From Gammaproteobacteria bacterium (GTDB taxonomy: Bacteria > Pseudomonadota > Gammaproteobacteria > Chromatiales > Chromatiaceae), in assembly GCA_019136395.1 (NCBI GenBank), contig JAGVUH010000156.1, forward strand, positions 1-20,451: a stretch of 20,451 nt of DNA. Direction: 5' to 3'. Positions 7,690-18,151 of this stretch are shown piece after piece. A program made the position numbers and the translations under genes. Each line of letters opens with the position of its first letter. The first letter of the stretch is position 1. The notes under the pieces were generated by a model that worked only from the letters and a program-made list of their open reading frames with translations, was not told where the DNA came from and ran no database searches.

Positions 7690-7743
7690 TGGTGCTGTTT
7701 CCTTAATCCATGAGCGGTTCCAACCCAAGGGAGGGACGAGGGC

Positions 7744-9677
<1,934 letters not shown>

Positions 9678-9681
<4 letters not shown>

Positions 9682-10736
9682 ACGATCATACCGGCCTTTC
9701 GGCCAGCCCTGAGGCCACCCATGAACGCCTGGGTGAGTCCCGGCAGGATCGTCAACCAGCCGCTGCCAAGCTGCACCTCAATCGCGACCACGCCCTGCAC
9801 CTGCTGCGGGAGATGCTGCGCATCCGCCGTTTCGAGGAGCGCTGCGCCGAGCTTTACACCGAGGAGAAGATCCGCGGCTTCCTGCACCTCTACATCGGCG
9901 AGGAGGCTATCGCCGTCGGGGTCATGCAGTGCCTGAGCCCGGAGGACGCGGTGGTGACCACCTACCGCGAGCACGGCCACGCCCTGGCCCGCGGCCTGCC
10001 CATGACCACCATTATGGCGGAGATGTACGGCAAGCGGGAAGGGTGCAGCCGCGGCCGTGGTGGCTCCATGCACCTCTTCGACGTGGTCAGAGGCTTTTAT
10101 GGCGGCAGCGCCATCGTCGCCGGCCTTTTGCCCCTGGCGGTGGGCCTGGCCCTGGCCGACAAGCTGCAAGGGCGCGAGCGGGTCACCGCCTGCTTCTTCG
10201 GCGAGGGCGCCGCCGCCGAGGGCGAGTTCCACGAGAGCCTCAACCTCGCCGCCCTCTGGCGGCTCCCGGTGCTCTTCGTCTGCGAGAACAACCTCTACGC
10301 CATGGGCACCGCCCTCGATCGCTCCCAGGCCGAGACCCATATCGCGCGCAAGGCCCAAAGCCACAGGATCGAGGCCGAGGTCGTGGACGGCATGGACGTC
10401 CTGGCGGTGGAGGTCGCCGCCCGTCGCGCCGTGGCGGCCATCCGGACGGGGGAGGGTCCGCGCTTTCTCGAATGCCAGACCTACCGCTTCCGCGCCCATT
10501 CCATGTTCGACGCCCAGCTTTACCGCGACAAGGCGGAGGTCGAGGCCTGGAAGCAAAAGGGGCCCCTGCTGCGCTTCGGCCACTGGCTGGAGGCGGCGGG
10601 CCTGCTGGACGCCGCTGGCCGGGCCCGGATCGAGGCCGACATCGAGGCGGAGCTGGCCGCGGCGGTGGCCTTCGCCGAGGCCGGTACTTGGGAGCCGCTC
10701 GAGGACCTGACCAGGGATGTTTACACGGCGGGCTAG
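9678..10736 (+). CDS. pdhA: Pyruvate dehydrogenase E1 component, alpha subunit
   Basis: The 352-residue subunit belongs to the two-subunit (alpha2beta2) E1 type. With the beta subunit it decarboxylates a 2-oxo acid, most likely pyruvate, and passes the acyl group to the lipoyl arm of E2. The thiamine diphosphate motif is visible as [18 protein letters not shown] starting at Gly175 and ending in CENN (202-205); the usual GDG is GEG here, a tolerated change of the acidic residue. [12 protein letters not shown] and [14 protein letters not shown] near the start, and [11 protein letters not shown], are standard for this family. The ATG at 9678 overlaps the stop of the ligase gene by four bases. 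A 2-oxoisovalerate or acetoin dehydrogenase subunit is the main alternative; the E2 partner argues against the acetoin enzyme. Confidence 0.9.
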
Positions 10737-10827
10737 GACCGGGACGTCTGGCGGGGTTTCCAACCGCTGGGATGCGGCTCTCAAGCCGACCAGGATGTCT
10801 TCAGCTTGTCCCCCTACAAACGCCACC

Positions 10828-10875
10828 CGATCCAGACATCAGTTGATCCAGATGTTACCTAATCAGGACATGCCA
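10828..10875 (+). repeat. Three degenerate 16-base direct repeats in the E1-alpha/E1-beta gap
   Basis: Units beginning CGATCCAGACATC (10828), TGATCCAGATGTT (10844) and TAATCAGGACATG (10860) follow each other at exactly 16-base spacing. A related CGACCAGGATGTC sits at 10787. They occupy the 176-base gap before the E1-beta ribosome binding site. They could be binding sites for a regulator or a decayed tandem duplication. Confidence 0.5.
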
Positions 10876-10912
10876 ACCTTTTTGGGTCGATAGCAATTAA
10901 GGAGCTAAGGGT

Positions 10913-11910
10913 ATGAGCGCCGTGACGATCGAAACCACCGAGATGACCTACCGCGAGGCGGTGCGCGAGGCCATCCGCGACGCCCTCAGGCGTGATCCGC
11001 GGGTCTTCCTCATGGGCGAGGACGTGGGCCGCTATGGCGGCTGCTACGCGGTGACCAAGGGGCTCTACGATGAATTCGGTCCCGAGCGCATCCGCGACGC
11101 CCCTCTGTCGGAGTCGGGCTTCACCGGGGCCGGCATCGGCGCCGCCCTGGGCGGGATGCGGCCGATCGTCGAGATCATGACCGTGAACTTCAGCCTCCTG
11201 GCCCTGGATCAGATCGTCAACAACGCCGCCACCCTGCGCCACATGTCCGGCGGCCAGCTCAGCGTGCCCCTGGTCATCCGCATGGCCACGGGGGCGGGCA
11301 AGCAGCTCGCCGCCCAGCACTCCCACAGCCTGGAGAACTGGTACGCCGCCATCCCCGGGATCAAGGTGGTCGCCCCCGCCACCCTGGAGGACGCCCGGGG
11401 CATGCTCTGGTCGGCCCTGGAGGACCCGGACCCGGTGGTCATCTTCGAGCACGTCATGCTCTACAACCGCAGCGGCCAGCTTGCCGCCGACGCCGGCCCG
11501 GTGCCCCTCGCCGGCGCGGCGGTGCGGCGGCTCGGCACCGACATCAGCCTCATCACCTACGGTGGTTCCCTCTACAAAACTCTGGACGCCGCCACGGCCC
11601 TGGCGGGGGAGGGCATCCAGGCCGAGGTCATCGACCTGCGTAGCCTGCGTCCCCTGGACGAGGCGACGCTCATGGCCTCAGTGGCCAAGACCCACCGCGC
11701 CCTCATCGTCGACGAGGGCTGGCGGACCGGCAGCCTGGCCGGCGAGATCAGTGCCCGCATCATGGAACAGGCCTTCTGGGACCTGGACGCCCCGGTTGGC
11801 CGGGTGTGCACCGCCGAGGTCCCCATCCCCTATCCCAAGCACCTGGAGGATGCCGCCCTGCCGCAAGTGCCGACCATCGTCGCCGCGGCCCGAGCTATCG
11901 TTGGGCGGAA

Positions 11911-11914
<4 letters not shown>
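10913..11914 (+). CDS. pdhB: Pyruvate dehydrogenase E1 component, beta subunit
   Basis: The 333-residue subunit pairs with E1-alpha. It has the transketolase pyrimidine-binding domain (about 8-185) and the C-terminal transketolase domain (about 200-320). Visible signatures are [13 protein letters not shown] near residue 30, [20 protein letters not shown], and [14 protein letters not shown] in the second domain. AAGGAG and AAGGG before the ATG give a good ribosome binding site, which suits a gene set 176 bases after E1-alpha. Its stop overlaps the E2 start (ATGATGA region at 11911-11914), so the two are probably translationally coupled. The substrate is most likely pyruvate, judged by E2 type and the acetyl-CoA synthetase neighbour, but branched-chain 2-oxo acids are not excluded. 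Confidence 0.91.
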
Positions 11915-13479
<1,565 letters not shown>

Positions 13480-13481
13480 TC

Positions 13482-13507
13482 CTGAGCGCTGAATGCTCAG
13501 CGCTGAG
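13482..13507 (+). terminator. Hairpin just after the E2 stop codon
   Basis: AGCGCTGA (13485-13492) pairs with TCAGCGCT (13497-13504) around the loop ATGC, and two outer pairs extend it past one G-G mismatch. It begins two bases after the E2 stop. No T-run follows, so it is more likely an mRNA-processing or partial-termination element between E2 and the acyl carrier protein gene than a complete terminator. Confidence 0.5.
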
Positions 13508-13655
13508 CCAGGGTCTTGGCAAGAGAGCGGTGGAGAATGGGTGGGTCTGAGGCCATCGGTAGAATTGTCGAAAGCCACCGAGAGAATTTCAGTACCAGAA
13601 TTACAGTTCTGATTACCAGGGGCGGCGGGATCGATTTCACCGATGCGGGTAACCC

Positions 13656-13705
13656 GTTTCAGGACCTGAGCCGTTTCAGGACCTGAGCCGTTTCAAGACT
13701 TGAGG
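13656..13705 (+). repeat. 17-base tandem repeat leading into the acyl carrier protein ribosome binding site
   Basis: The unit GTTTCAGGACCTGAGCC occurs twice without change (13656-13672 and 13673-13689). A third, diverged copy (13690-13705) ends in TTGAGG, which forms part of the GAGGAGAA ribosome binding site of the next gene. Each unit contains the inverted repeat CAGGacCTG, so each can act as a small palindromic site. Confidence 0.85.
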
Positions 13706-13711
13706 AGAAGC

Positions 13712-13981
13712 ATGACGATGAGCACTGCCATGACCAAAGACAAGATCCTCGCCGCCGCCCTGGAGGAGTTGATAAATGTCGCCCCCGATCTGGCCGACGA
13801 GACCATCCCCCCGGATGCCGACCTACGGGAGGTCTTCGACCTGGACTCCATGGACTTTCTCAACTGGTTCACCGCCCTCCATCGCCGTCTGGGGGTCGAC
13901 ATCCCTGAACTCGACTACCCCAAGCTACGCAGCCTGGATGACGCAGCCACTTACCTGGCGGCTAGGCTCGGGGGGCACTGA
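13712..13981 (+). CDS. Acyl carrier protein (stand-alone)
   Basis: The 89-residue protein has the phosphopantetheine attachment motif DLDSMDF with Ser46, in the DSL/DSM class, followed by the helix that ends in LGVDIPELDYPKL. The acidic residues and length are typical of discrete acyl carrier proteins that carry acyl groups as thioesters. GAGGAGAA three bases before the ATG at 13712 decides this start over an upstream TTG. It is the last gene of the ligase-pyruvate dehydrogenase group and lies 232 bases after E2. No fatty-acid synthesis gene is near, so it is not the housekeeping AcpP locus. It might supply acyl groups for lipoylation of E2 or accept acyl groups made by the neighbouring enzymes; both are inference. 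It is 18 bases from the convergent toxin gene. Confidence 0.87.
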   Translation: MTMSTAMTKDKILAAALEELINVAPDLADETIPPDADLREVFDLDSMDFLNWFTALHRRLGVDIPELDYPKLRSLDDAATYLAARLGGH

Positions 13982-13999
13982 GATCTCGCCGTCCAATCC

Positions 14000-14506
14000 T
14001 CAGGGTGAGATGGCCTCGGCAAACCGCCGCAGACGCTGCCCCTCGGTACGGGCCTGTTCGAGCAACTGGTGCCAGTCGTCCGGTGGATGGCCGTCATCCA
14101 GCATCTTACGAAATACCCGATAGGCATCGTTGCCGCTTTCATAGGCCCGCTTGGTGTTCTTGTCGTTGACCCACGCCAACACGATCACCTTACTTGGCGC
14201 GTGGTACCGAAAGAACAGACGGTACTGCTGAAAGAACTTCGCCCGAAACCAATGTCTGTGATCTTCGCCAAGGGTGCCACCCTGGCGGTATTCAGGCCGC
14301 GCAGGGTCTTGCGGAATGGCGTCGAACGCCAGTTTGGCGATCGCTGCCAGTCGCTTACTGGCGTTTTTCTTCAGGTACCCGGCAGGATCTTGCTCTTTCA
14401 GTGCCTCGACCTGCCGAGCCAAGGTGTCGACTTGCGCGAGGAACAAGGGATGGGCAAAAAGCGTCCAGCCGTGAATGACCAAGGGCGTGGGCTCGCCCAG
14501 GCTCAT
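14000..14506 (-). CDS. yhaV: YhaV-family toxin of a type II toxin-antitoxin system
   Basis: The 168-residue protein matches the YhaV toxin closely along its length: VIHGWTLFAHPLFLAQ at the start, LKKNASKRLAAIAKLAFDAIPQDP, EYRQGGTLG, HWFRAKFFQQYRLFFRYH, and VLAWVNDKNTKRAYES. YhaV is a RelE-superfamily ribonuclease that slows growth by cutting mRNA, usually at the ribosome, and is neutralised by PrlF. The ATG overlaps the stop of the upstream antitoxin gene in ATGA, the usual order (antitoxin first) and coupling for this pair. Length is close to that of the E. coli protein (about 154 residues). Nothing suggests a broken gene. The operon is probably repressed by the PrlF/YhaV complex, but I saw no clear operator. 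Confidence 0.92.
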   Translation of the reverse strand: MSLGEPTPLVIHGWTLFAHPLFLAQVDTLARQVEALKEQDPAGYLKKNASKRLAAIAKLAFDAIPQDPARPEYRQGGTLGEDHRHWFRAKFFQQYRLFFRYHAPSKVIVLAWVNDKNTKRAYESGNDAYRVFRKMLDDGHPPDDWHQLLEQARTEGQRLRRFAEAISP

Positions 14507-14841
14507 TCGTCGTCCGCTGACAACGGGGCGGAGAGATCGACTTCGAGGTCGCCCACCAGTGATTGGAGCCGTTGGACGAAACCGGCATCCATGGCCTGCA
14601 CCCGCTCCGGGTGGCTGAGAATGTCGCGGGCCAGAAAGTCCAAAAAATGGCCAAGGACCGGGTCGTCGCCGTCGGGCGTTCCCGCCCGGCTAAGCACTAC
14701 CTCGCCACTCGGGCGGATGCTGTAGTGAATCTTGTCACGCTTGCCCAGCCGCAAGGCACGGCGCACGGTTTCCGGAACCGTGGTCTGGTAACGGTCAGTC
14801 AGCGTGGATTCGACTTCGAGGTGAGCGGGCATGGCAGGCAT
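14503..14841 (-). CDS. prlF: PrlF-family antitoxin (AbrB-like)
   Basis: The 112-residue protein (E. coli PrlF is about 111) begins with a SpoVT/AbrB-like swapped-hairpin DNA-binding domain: EVESTLTDRYQTTVPETVRRAL, read in pieces, then LGKRDKIHYSIRPSGEVVL. The C-terminal half (PVLGHFLDFLARDI and later) would hold the toxin-binding part. It should neutralise YhaV and repress its own promoter. I chose the ATG at 14841; a second ATG at 14832 is equally possible, and neither has a strong ribosome binding site. The frame stays open to 14958 but that extension is Cys/His-rich and unlike the family. The stop overlaps the toxin start by four bases. Confidence 0.88.
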   Translation of the reverse strand: MPAMPAHLEVESTLTDRYQTTVPETVRRALRLGKRDKIHYSIRPSGEVVLSRAGTPDGDDPVLGHFLDFLARDILSHPERVQAMDAGFVQRLQSLVGDLEVDLSAPLSADDE

Positions 14842-15015
14842 CGGGTCATAGAGAAGATGATCGGCATGGTAATGCACTCTCCTTACCTGATCAAAGCAAT
14901 TGCATTGAAGATAGGAAAGCCCACCCACCCTAGGTGAGGTCTCCACAATCAATCGCATTGTTCCGCGGGACGATTATCGCCCGGCCTGCGCCAATAATCC
15001 GCTACTGATCTCACG

Positions 15016-15540
15016 TCATGGAGCCTCGGTCTCCTGGTCCCCCGGGCCAGTGATCAGGCGGGCCACCTCGGGCGGGGAGTAGCCGAGACATTCACCCAGC
15101 GCCACCCGGCTGCGCACGCCAAGGAATTCCTGCGACAGACGCCGCTCGGCGAAGAGCAGGTGTTGCTCGGCGGCCCGGTCCTGATAGAGCAGGTCCACCG
15201 GCTTGGGCACGAAGGGACGGCGGCTGACCCGGGCGATCCGTCCCAGGTTCACCCCACGCCCGTCGTCCAGCAAGAGCAGGTGCGGGGCCAGCCCCCGTGT
15301 CGGATCGGGGCGGGGAAAGTCGATCAGTCCCAGGAGTACGTAAGGCGTCGCGGTCAGACGGACACCGAGCTGGACGGGGCTGTCACTCAGTTCGGTCAGG
15401 AAGATGGTCTCCCCGATGGCCGCCCGAAGTTGTTCTATCTGGCGGTTATAGGCTGGGGAGGGCCAGAGGGACTGGCTGATCTCCTCCTCCCGATCGCGCT
15501 GGGCTGGAGTGTCGTGGGCAAGGGGCATGGCATGGTTCAC
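15016..15540 (-). CDS. Hypothetical protein, family not recognised
   Basis: I do not recognise this 174-residue product. It has no signal peptide or membrane segment. The N-terminus is polar and charged (QRDREEEISQSLWPS), the middle has regularly spaced hydrophobic stretches (YVLLGLIDFPRPDP, HLLLLDDGRGVNLGRIARV) consistent with a small alpha/beta fold, and the C-terminus ends in acidic GDQETEAP. Base composition matches its neighbours, and the long open frame supports a real gene. The start is uncertain: GTG at 15540 or ATG at 15528, neither with a clear ribosome binding site. It lies 75 bases downstream of the DsrE gene on the same strand, so it may be part of the same transcript. Confidence 0.6.
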   Translation of the reverse strand: MNHAMPLAHDTPAQRDREEEISQSLWPSPAYNRQIEQLRAAIGETIFLTELSDSPVQLGVRLTATPYVLLGLIDFPRPDPTRGLAPHLLLLDDGRGVNLGRIARVSRRPFVPKPVDLLYQDRAAEQHLLFAERRLSQEFLGVRSRVALGECLGYSPPEVARLITGPGDQETEAP

Positions 15541-15615
15541 GGGGTGATTCGTCGCTGCCCCGTCAATTTTGGGGACAGGGTATTGGCTCCGCCAACGCTC
15601 GGTGGTCGCGAGGGT

Positions 15616-15960
15616 TCAGAATACCAGGACCCGTGCCGCGGCCAGGGTTTCCGTGGCCAGTTCATCCAGGGTGCTACGGTGGGTTCCTGCGATCAGTTCC
15701 GCCTCCGTGATCCCGCGGGCATCCATGCAGGTGCCGCAGAGCAGTACCTTGCTCTTCCGGGCCACCCCTTTCACCATCAGTTCCAGGTTGTAATAACCCT
15801 GCGGTACCTTCTGGCCGGCCTTGGCGCAGGCCACCGCGTCGGCCATGAGGAAGACGCAGACCGGCTCGTCCTTGCCGGTTAGGGCCTTGGCCAGGCGCAG
15901 GGCATTGAAGCTGCGCTCGGTGCCGTAGGGCGGATCGTTGAGGATGAAGAGGGTGGACAT
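15616..15960 (-). CDS. DsrE-family sulfur-transfer protein
   Basis: The 114-residue cytoplasmic protein fits the DsrE/DsrF-like (YchN) fold: LFILNDPPYGTERSFNALRLA at the start in two pieces, VFLMADAV in the core, and LLCGTCMDARG near residue 75. The two cysteines of CGTC lie where family members carry the sulfur-binding residue, and CAKAG adds another. Relatives relay persulfide sulfur in oxidative sulfur metabolism or tRNA thiolation; others have no known role. I chose the ATG at 15960 because the family begins here and GGAG lies eight bases upstream; the open frame extends to 16083 but that part overlaps the upstream gene. It follows the TVP38-like gene by 82 bases and fits the sulfur theme of the ArsR-rhodanese regulator beyond. 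Confidence 0.87.
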   Translation of the reverse strand: MSTLFILNDPPYGTERSFNALRLAKALTGKDEPVCVFLMADAVACAKAGQKVPQGYYNLELMVKGVARKSKVLLCGTCMDARGITEAELIAGTHRSTLDELATETLAAARVLVF

Positions 15961-16042
15961 GAGGGCGACTCCGTTGAGGTTGAGTGGTCTTGGTGGTGGA
16001 GCCTGGGAGCGAGGTTGTGCGGATTGGGGCGGAGGGAGAGGT

Positions 16043-16732
16043 TCACCCGCGGTCATGCGCGTTTTCGCTTCCGCCGCCATCAACCAAAGGGGCCTGGCGC
16101 AGACGGGCCACCAGGCGCGGCAGGAAGGCCAGGGCGGCCAGCAGGGCGAGGGCGATGAGGCCCTTCTGGATCAGGCCCTCCCCCCCGCCGGCCGCCTCGC
16201 GGCCGGCATAGCCCAGCCAGGTGTAGGCGATGGCCCCCGGCAGCATGCCGATCGCGGTGGCGAGCAGGTAGGGAAGGAAGGGAATGCGCGTCAGCCCCAG
16301 GGCATAGTTGAGCAGGTTGAAGGGAAAAACCGGCACCAGGCGGGTGAAGGCGACGAAGCGCCAGCCCTCCGCCTCCACGCCCTGGATCAGGCGCTTGAGC
16401 AGCCCTCCGGCGCGGGCCTGGACCCAGTCACCAGCCAGATAGCGGGCGACCAGAAAGGCCAGCACCGCCCCGAGGGTGGCGCCGGTGAGGTTCCACAGGG
16501 TCCCCCACAGGGGCCCGAACAGGGCGCCGCCGGCCAGGGTGAGCAGGGAACCGGGCAGGAACAGGACGGTGGCGATGGCATAGAGGCCGATGAAGAGCAG
16601 GGGTCCCACCGGGCCGGCGGCTTCGACCCAGGCCGTCAGGGCGTTGGCGTCCAGGTGCTCGCGGTTGATCAGGGCCAGGGCGATGCCGGTGGCCAGGGCC
16701 AGGACCAGCAGCAGGCGCGGGGCCGACTTCAC
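16043..16732 (-). CDS. TVP38/TMEM64 (DedA-like) membrane protein
   Basis: The 229-residue inner-membrane protein has an N-terminal membrane anchor (LLLVLALATGIALAL) and several further hydrophobic segments. The SNARE-associated/VTT core is visible: FLPGSLLTLAGGALFGPLWGT, read in pieces, then the conserved FTRLVPVFPFNLLNYALGLT stretch near 130-150 and GMLPGAIAYTWLG. Related proteins act in lipid scrambling or transport of undecaprenyl phosphate, but many in sulfur bacteria have unknown roles. The start is a GTG overlapping the desaturase stop as GTGA, and GGAGG lies five bases before it, which makes this start convincing and indicates coupled translation with the desaturase gene. Confidence 0.88.
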   Translation of the reverse strand: MKSAPRLLLVLALATGIALALINREHLDANALTAWVEAAGPVGPLLFIGLYAIATVLFLPGSLLTLAGGALFGPLWGTLWNLTGATLGAVLAFLVARYLAGDWVQARAGGLLKRLIQGVEAEGWRFVAFTRLVPVFPFNLLNYALGLTRIPFLPYLLATAIGMLPGAIAYTWLGYAGREAAGGGEGLIQKGLIALALLAALAFLPRLVARLRQAPLVDGGGSENAHDRG

Positions 16733-17877
16733 GGTTGCCTCCTGGCTGGTCCGCTTCGTCCAGCCGGTCCGCCCGGTCCGCCCGATCCGCCCGCTCCGCC
16801 AGGTCCGCCAGGTCCGCCAGGTCCGCCAGGTCCGCCAGGTCCGCCAGGTCCGCCAGGTCCGCGTGGTTCACCTTGGCTCGGCGAACCATCGGGTCCAATT
16901 GCGCCAACGGAACCGCTTGAACCGCCAGGACCACTCCGTCCACCTGCTGGCCCCGGTCGGTCTTGTTTGACCTGACGGGGGTTCGCGGTCGCTCGGCCTG
17001 GAGCTTGACCTGTGGCAGTGTGCGTCAGGCTCTCCCCCTCCCAGCGGCGGCGATTGATGGCATAGCCGGTGATCGCGCCGCGGAAGGGCAGGGCCAGCAT
17101 CCCCGGCAGGGCGGCGACCTCCCGGGGGTCGCGGTGGTCGTCGATGCCGATGGTCATGTCCAGGTGACCGGCTCGGGGCTGATCGCGGTAGGTGCCGAAG
17201 AGGCGGTCCCACCAGGAGAGGTTGAAGCCAAAGTTGGAGTTGGTCTCGTCCTCCGCGATCGAATGGTGCACCCGGTGCATGTCGGGGGTGACGAAGACCC
17301 AGCGCAGCCGCCGGTCCAGCTCGGCGGGCAGGCCGACGTTGCCGTGGTTGAACATGGCCATGCCGTTGAGGATGACCTCGAACAGGATCACGGCCACCAC
17401 CGGCGGCCCCAGGGCCAGGATGACGGCGAACTTGATGAGCATGGACAGCAGGATTTCGATGGGGTGGAAGCGCGCCCCGGTGGTGAGGTCATAGTCCAGG
17501 TCGGCGTGGTGGACCCGGTGCAGCCGCCACAGGGCCGGCACGGCGTGAAAAAAGACGTGCTGCGCCCAGATGGCCAGGTCAAGGGCCATCACCGCCAGGG
17601 GGATCGCCAGCCAGGGGGAGAGGGGAAACTGATTGAGCAGGCCCCAGCCCTGGGCCGTTGCCGTCGCCGCCAGTCCCACCGCCGCGACGGGAAAGAGCAG
17701 GCGCAGCAGGACCGTGTTCAGGACCACCAGGCCCAGGTTGCTGGCCCAGCGCAGGGTCTTGGAGACGGTGAGGGGCCGGCGCGGGGCGCGCCATTCCCAC
17801 AGGGCCATGGCGGCGAAGATGCCGAAGAAGGCGGTCAGGCGGATGGCCGCCTCATGAGTCTGGACGAAGGTCTCCAC
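16729..17877 (-). CDS. Sterol desaturase / fatty acid hydroxylase family protein with collagen-like tail
   Basis: The 382-residue membrane protein carries the di-iron histidine motifs of the family: HVFFH (107-111), HRVHH (120-124), NHGN with His178, and HRVHH (201-205). Four hydrophobic segments lie at about 12-28, 45-72, 85-105 and 148-172. Such enzymes hydroxylate or desaturate lipids using oxygen. After about residue 300 the family ends, but this protein has 80 more residues: a Pro/Gly/Ser-rich part and then Gly-Gly-Pro repeats (about 340-372) resembling collagen, encoded by a 9-base tandem repeat. That tail is not part of the enzyme fold and may be disordered. Its stop overlaps the start of the TVP38 gene. 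It faces the ArsR-rhodanese gene across a 274-base divergent region. The substrate is unknown. Confidence 0.88.
   Translation of the reverse strand: METFVQTHEAAIRLTAFFGIFAAMALWEWRAPRRPLTVSKTLRWASNLGLVVLNTVLLRLLFPVAAVGLAATATAQGWGLLNQFPLSPWLAIPLAVMALDLAIWAQHVFFHAVPALWRLHRVHHADLDYDLTTGARFHPIEILLSMLIKFAVILALGPPVVAVILFEVILNGMAMFNHGNVGLPAELDRRLRWVFVTPDMHRVHHSIAEDETNSNFGFNLSWWDRLFGTYRDQPRAGHLDMTIGIDDHRDPREVAALPGMLALPFRGAITGYAINRRRWEGESLTHTATGQAPGRATANPRQVKQDRPGPAGGRSGPGGSSGSVGAIGPDGSPSQGEPRGPGGPGGPGGPGGPGGPGGPGGAGGSGGPGGPAGRSGPARRQP
16796..16858. repeat. 9-base tandem repeat, seven perfect copies
   Basis: The unit CCGCCAGGT is repeated seven times without change, with diverged copies on both sides (from about 16763 to 16867). 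It lies inside the desaturase gene and, on the minus strand, codes Gly-Gly-Pro. The unit lacks stop codons in every frame, so all six frames stay open across it. Confidence 0.95.
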
Positions 17878-18151
17878 GCTGGTCTGCCTCCGGTGGTCCG
17901 GTTGTTGGTTGGCTGGACCTGAGTCTGGCAGATGAGGGCGTTTTATTCAACGATAAGGTTGATTGAAGCGGCGTTCGTTGTCGCCGGCAAGTCATTCCTG
18001 AATTCAGGTACCACATTCCGTGACTTTCACGCTGAGCGGGCTGCGTGAGAACAACCTGGGTGATGGCGTGGACCCGGCCCCCTATACTGGCGACCTGGAC
18101 GATGTTCAATGTAGTTGTTGATGGTTGCCGAGCCATCCGCAGGAGTCAGTC
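17878..18151. promoter_or_regulatory. Divergent control region between desaturase and ArsR-rhodanese genes
   Basis: This 274-base region is less GC-rich than its surroundings. It contains nested inverted repeats at 17946-17967 (TTCAA..TTGAA around TCAAC..GTTGA) and a TATACT (18083-18088) that could be a -10 box for the regulator gene, although the -35 is poor. Downstream, TTCAATGTAGTTGTTGA (18105-18121) shares the TTCAA and GTTGA words with the first site. Both are candidate operators for the ArsR protein. Confidence 0.4.

Larger units (their letters stand above)
7198..7743. other. Divergent intergenic region with a GC pentamer repeat
   Basis: This 546-base region separates the minus-strand RRM gene from the plus-strand ligase gene and must hold both promoters. 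The first 80 bases are unusually A-rich for this genome and are probably the leader of the RRM mRNA. Further on are a GGTTAACC palindrome near 7325, a CGGCC tandem repeat at 7449-7480, and an inverted repeat at 7669-7689. Reading frames inside it are compositional and lack family signatures, so I see no gene here. I could not assign a clear -35/-10 pair. Confidence 0.5.

Noticed and set aside
16763..16867. CRISPR-like repetition
   Set aside because: The units are nine bases with no spacers and are coding; this is a simple tandem repeat.
16428..16943. Minus-strand frame with Ala-Asp-Leu repeats
   Set aside because: It reads the 9-base repeat and the TVP38 gene in the wrong frame; the overlapping desaturase and TVP38 frames have real motifs and the GTGA junction.
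15938..16975. Plus-strand frame with Pro-Gly-rich collagen-like text
   Set aside because: It is the opposite strand of the TVP38 and desaturase genes; the low-complexity text comes from the repeat.
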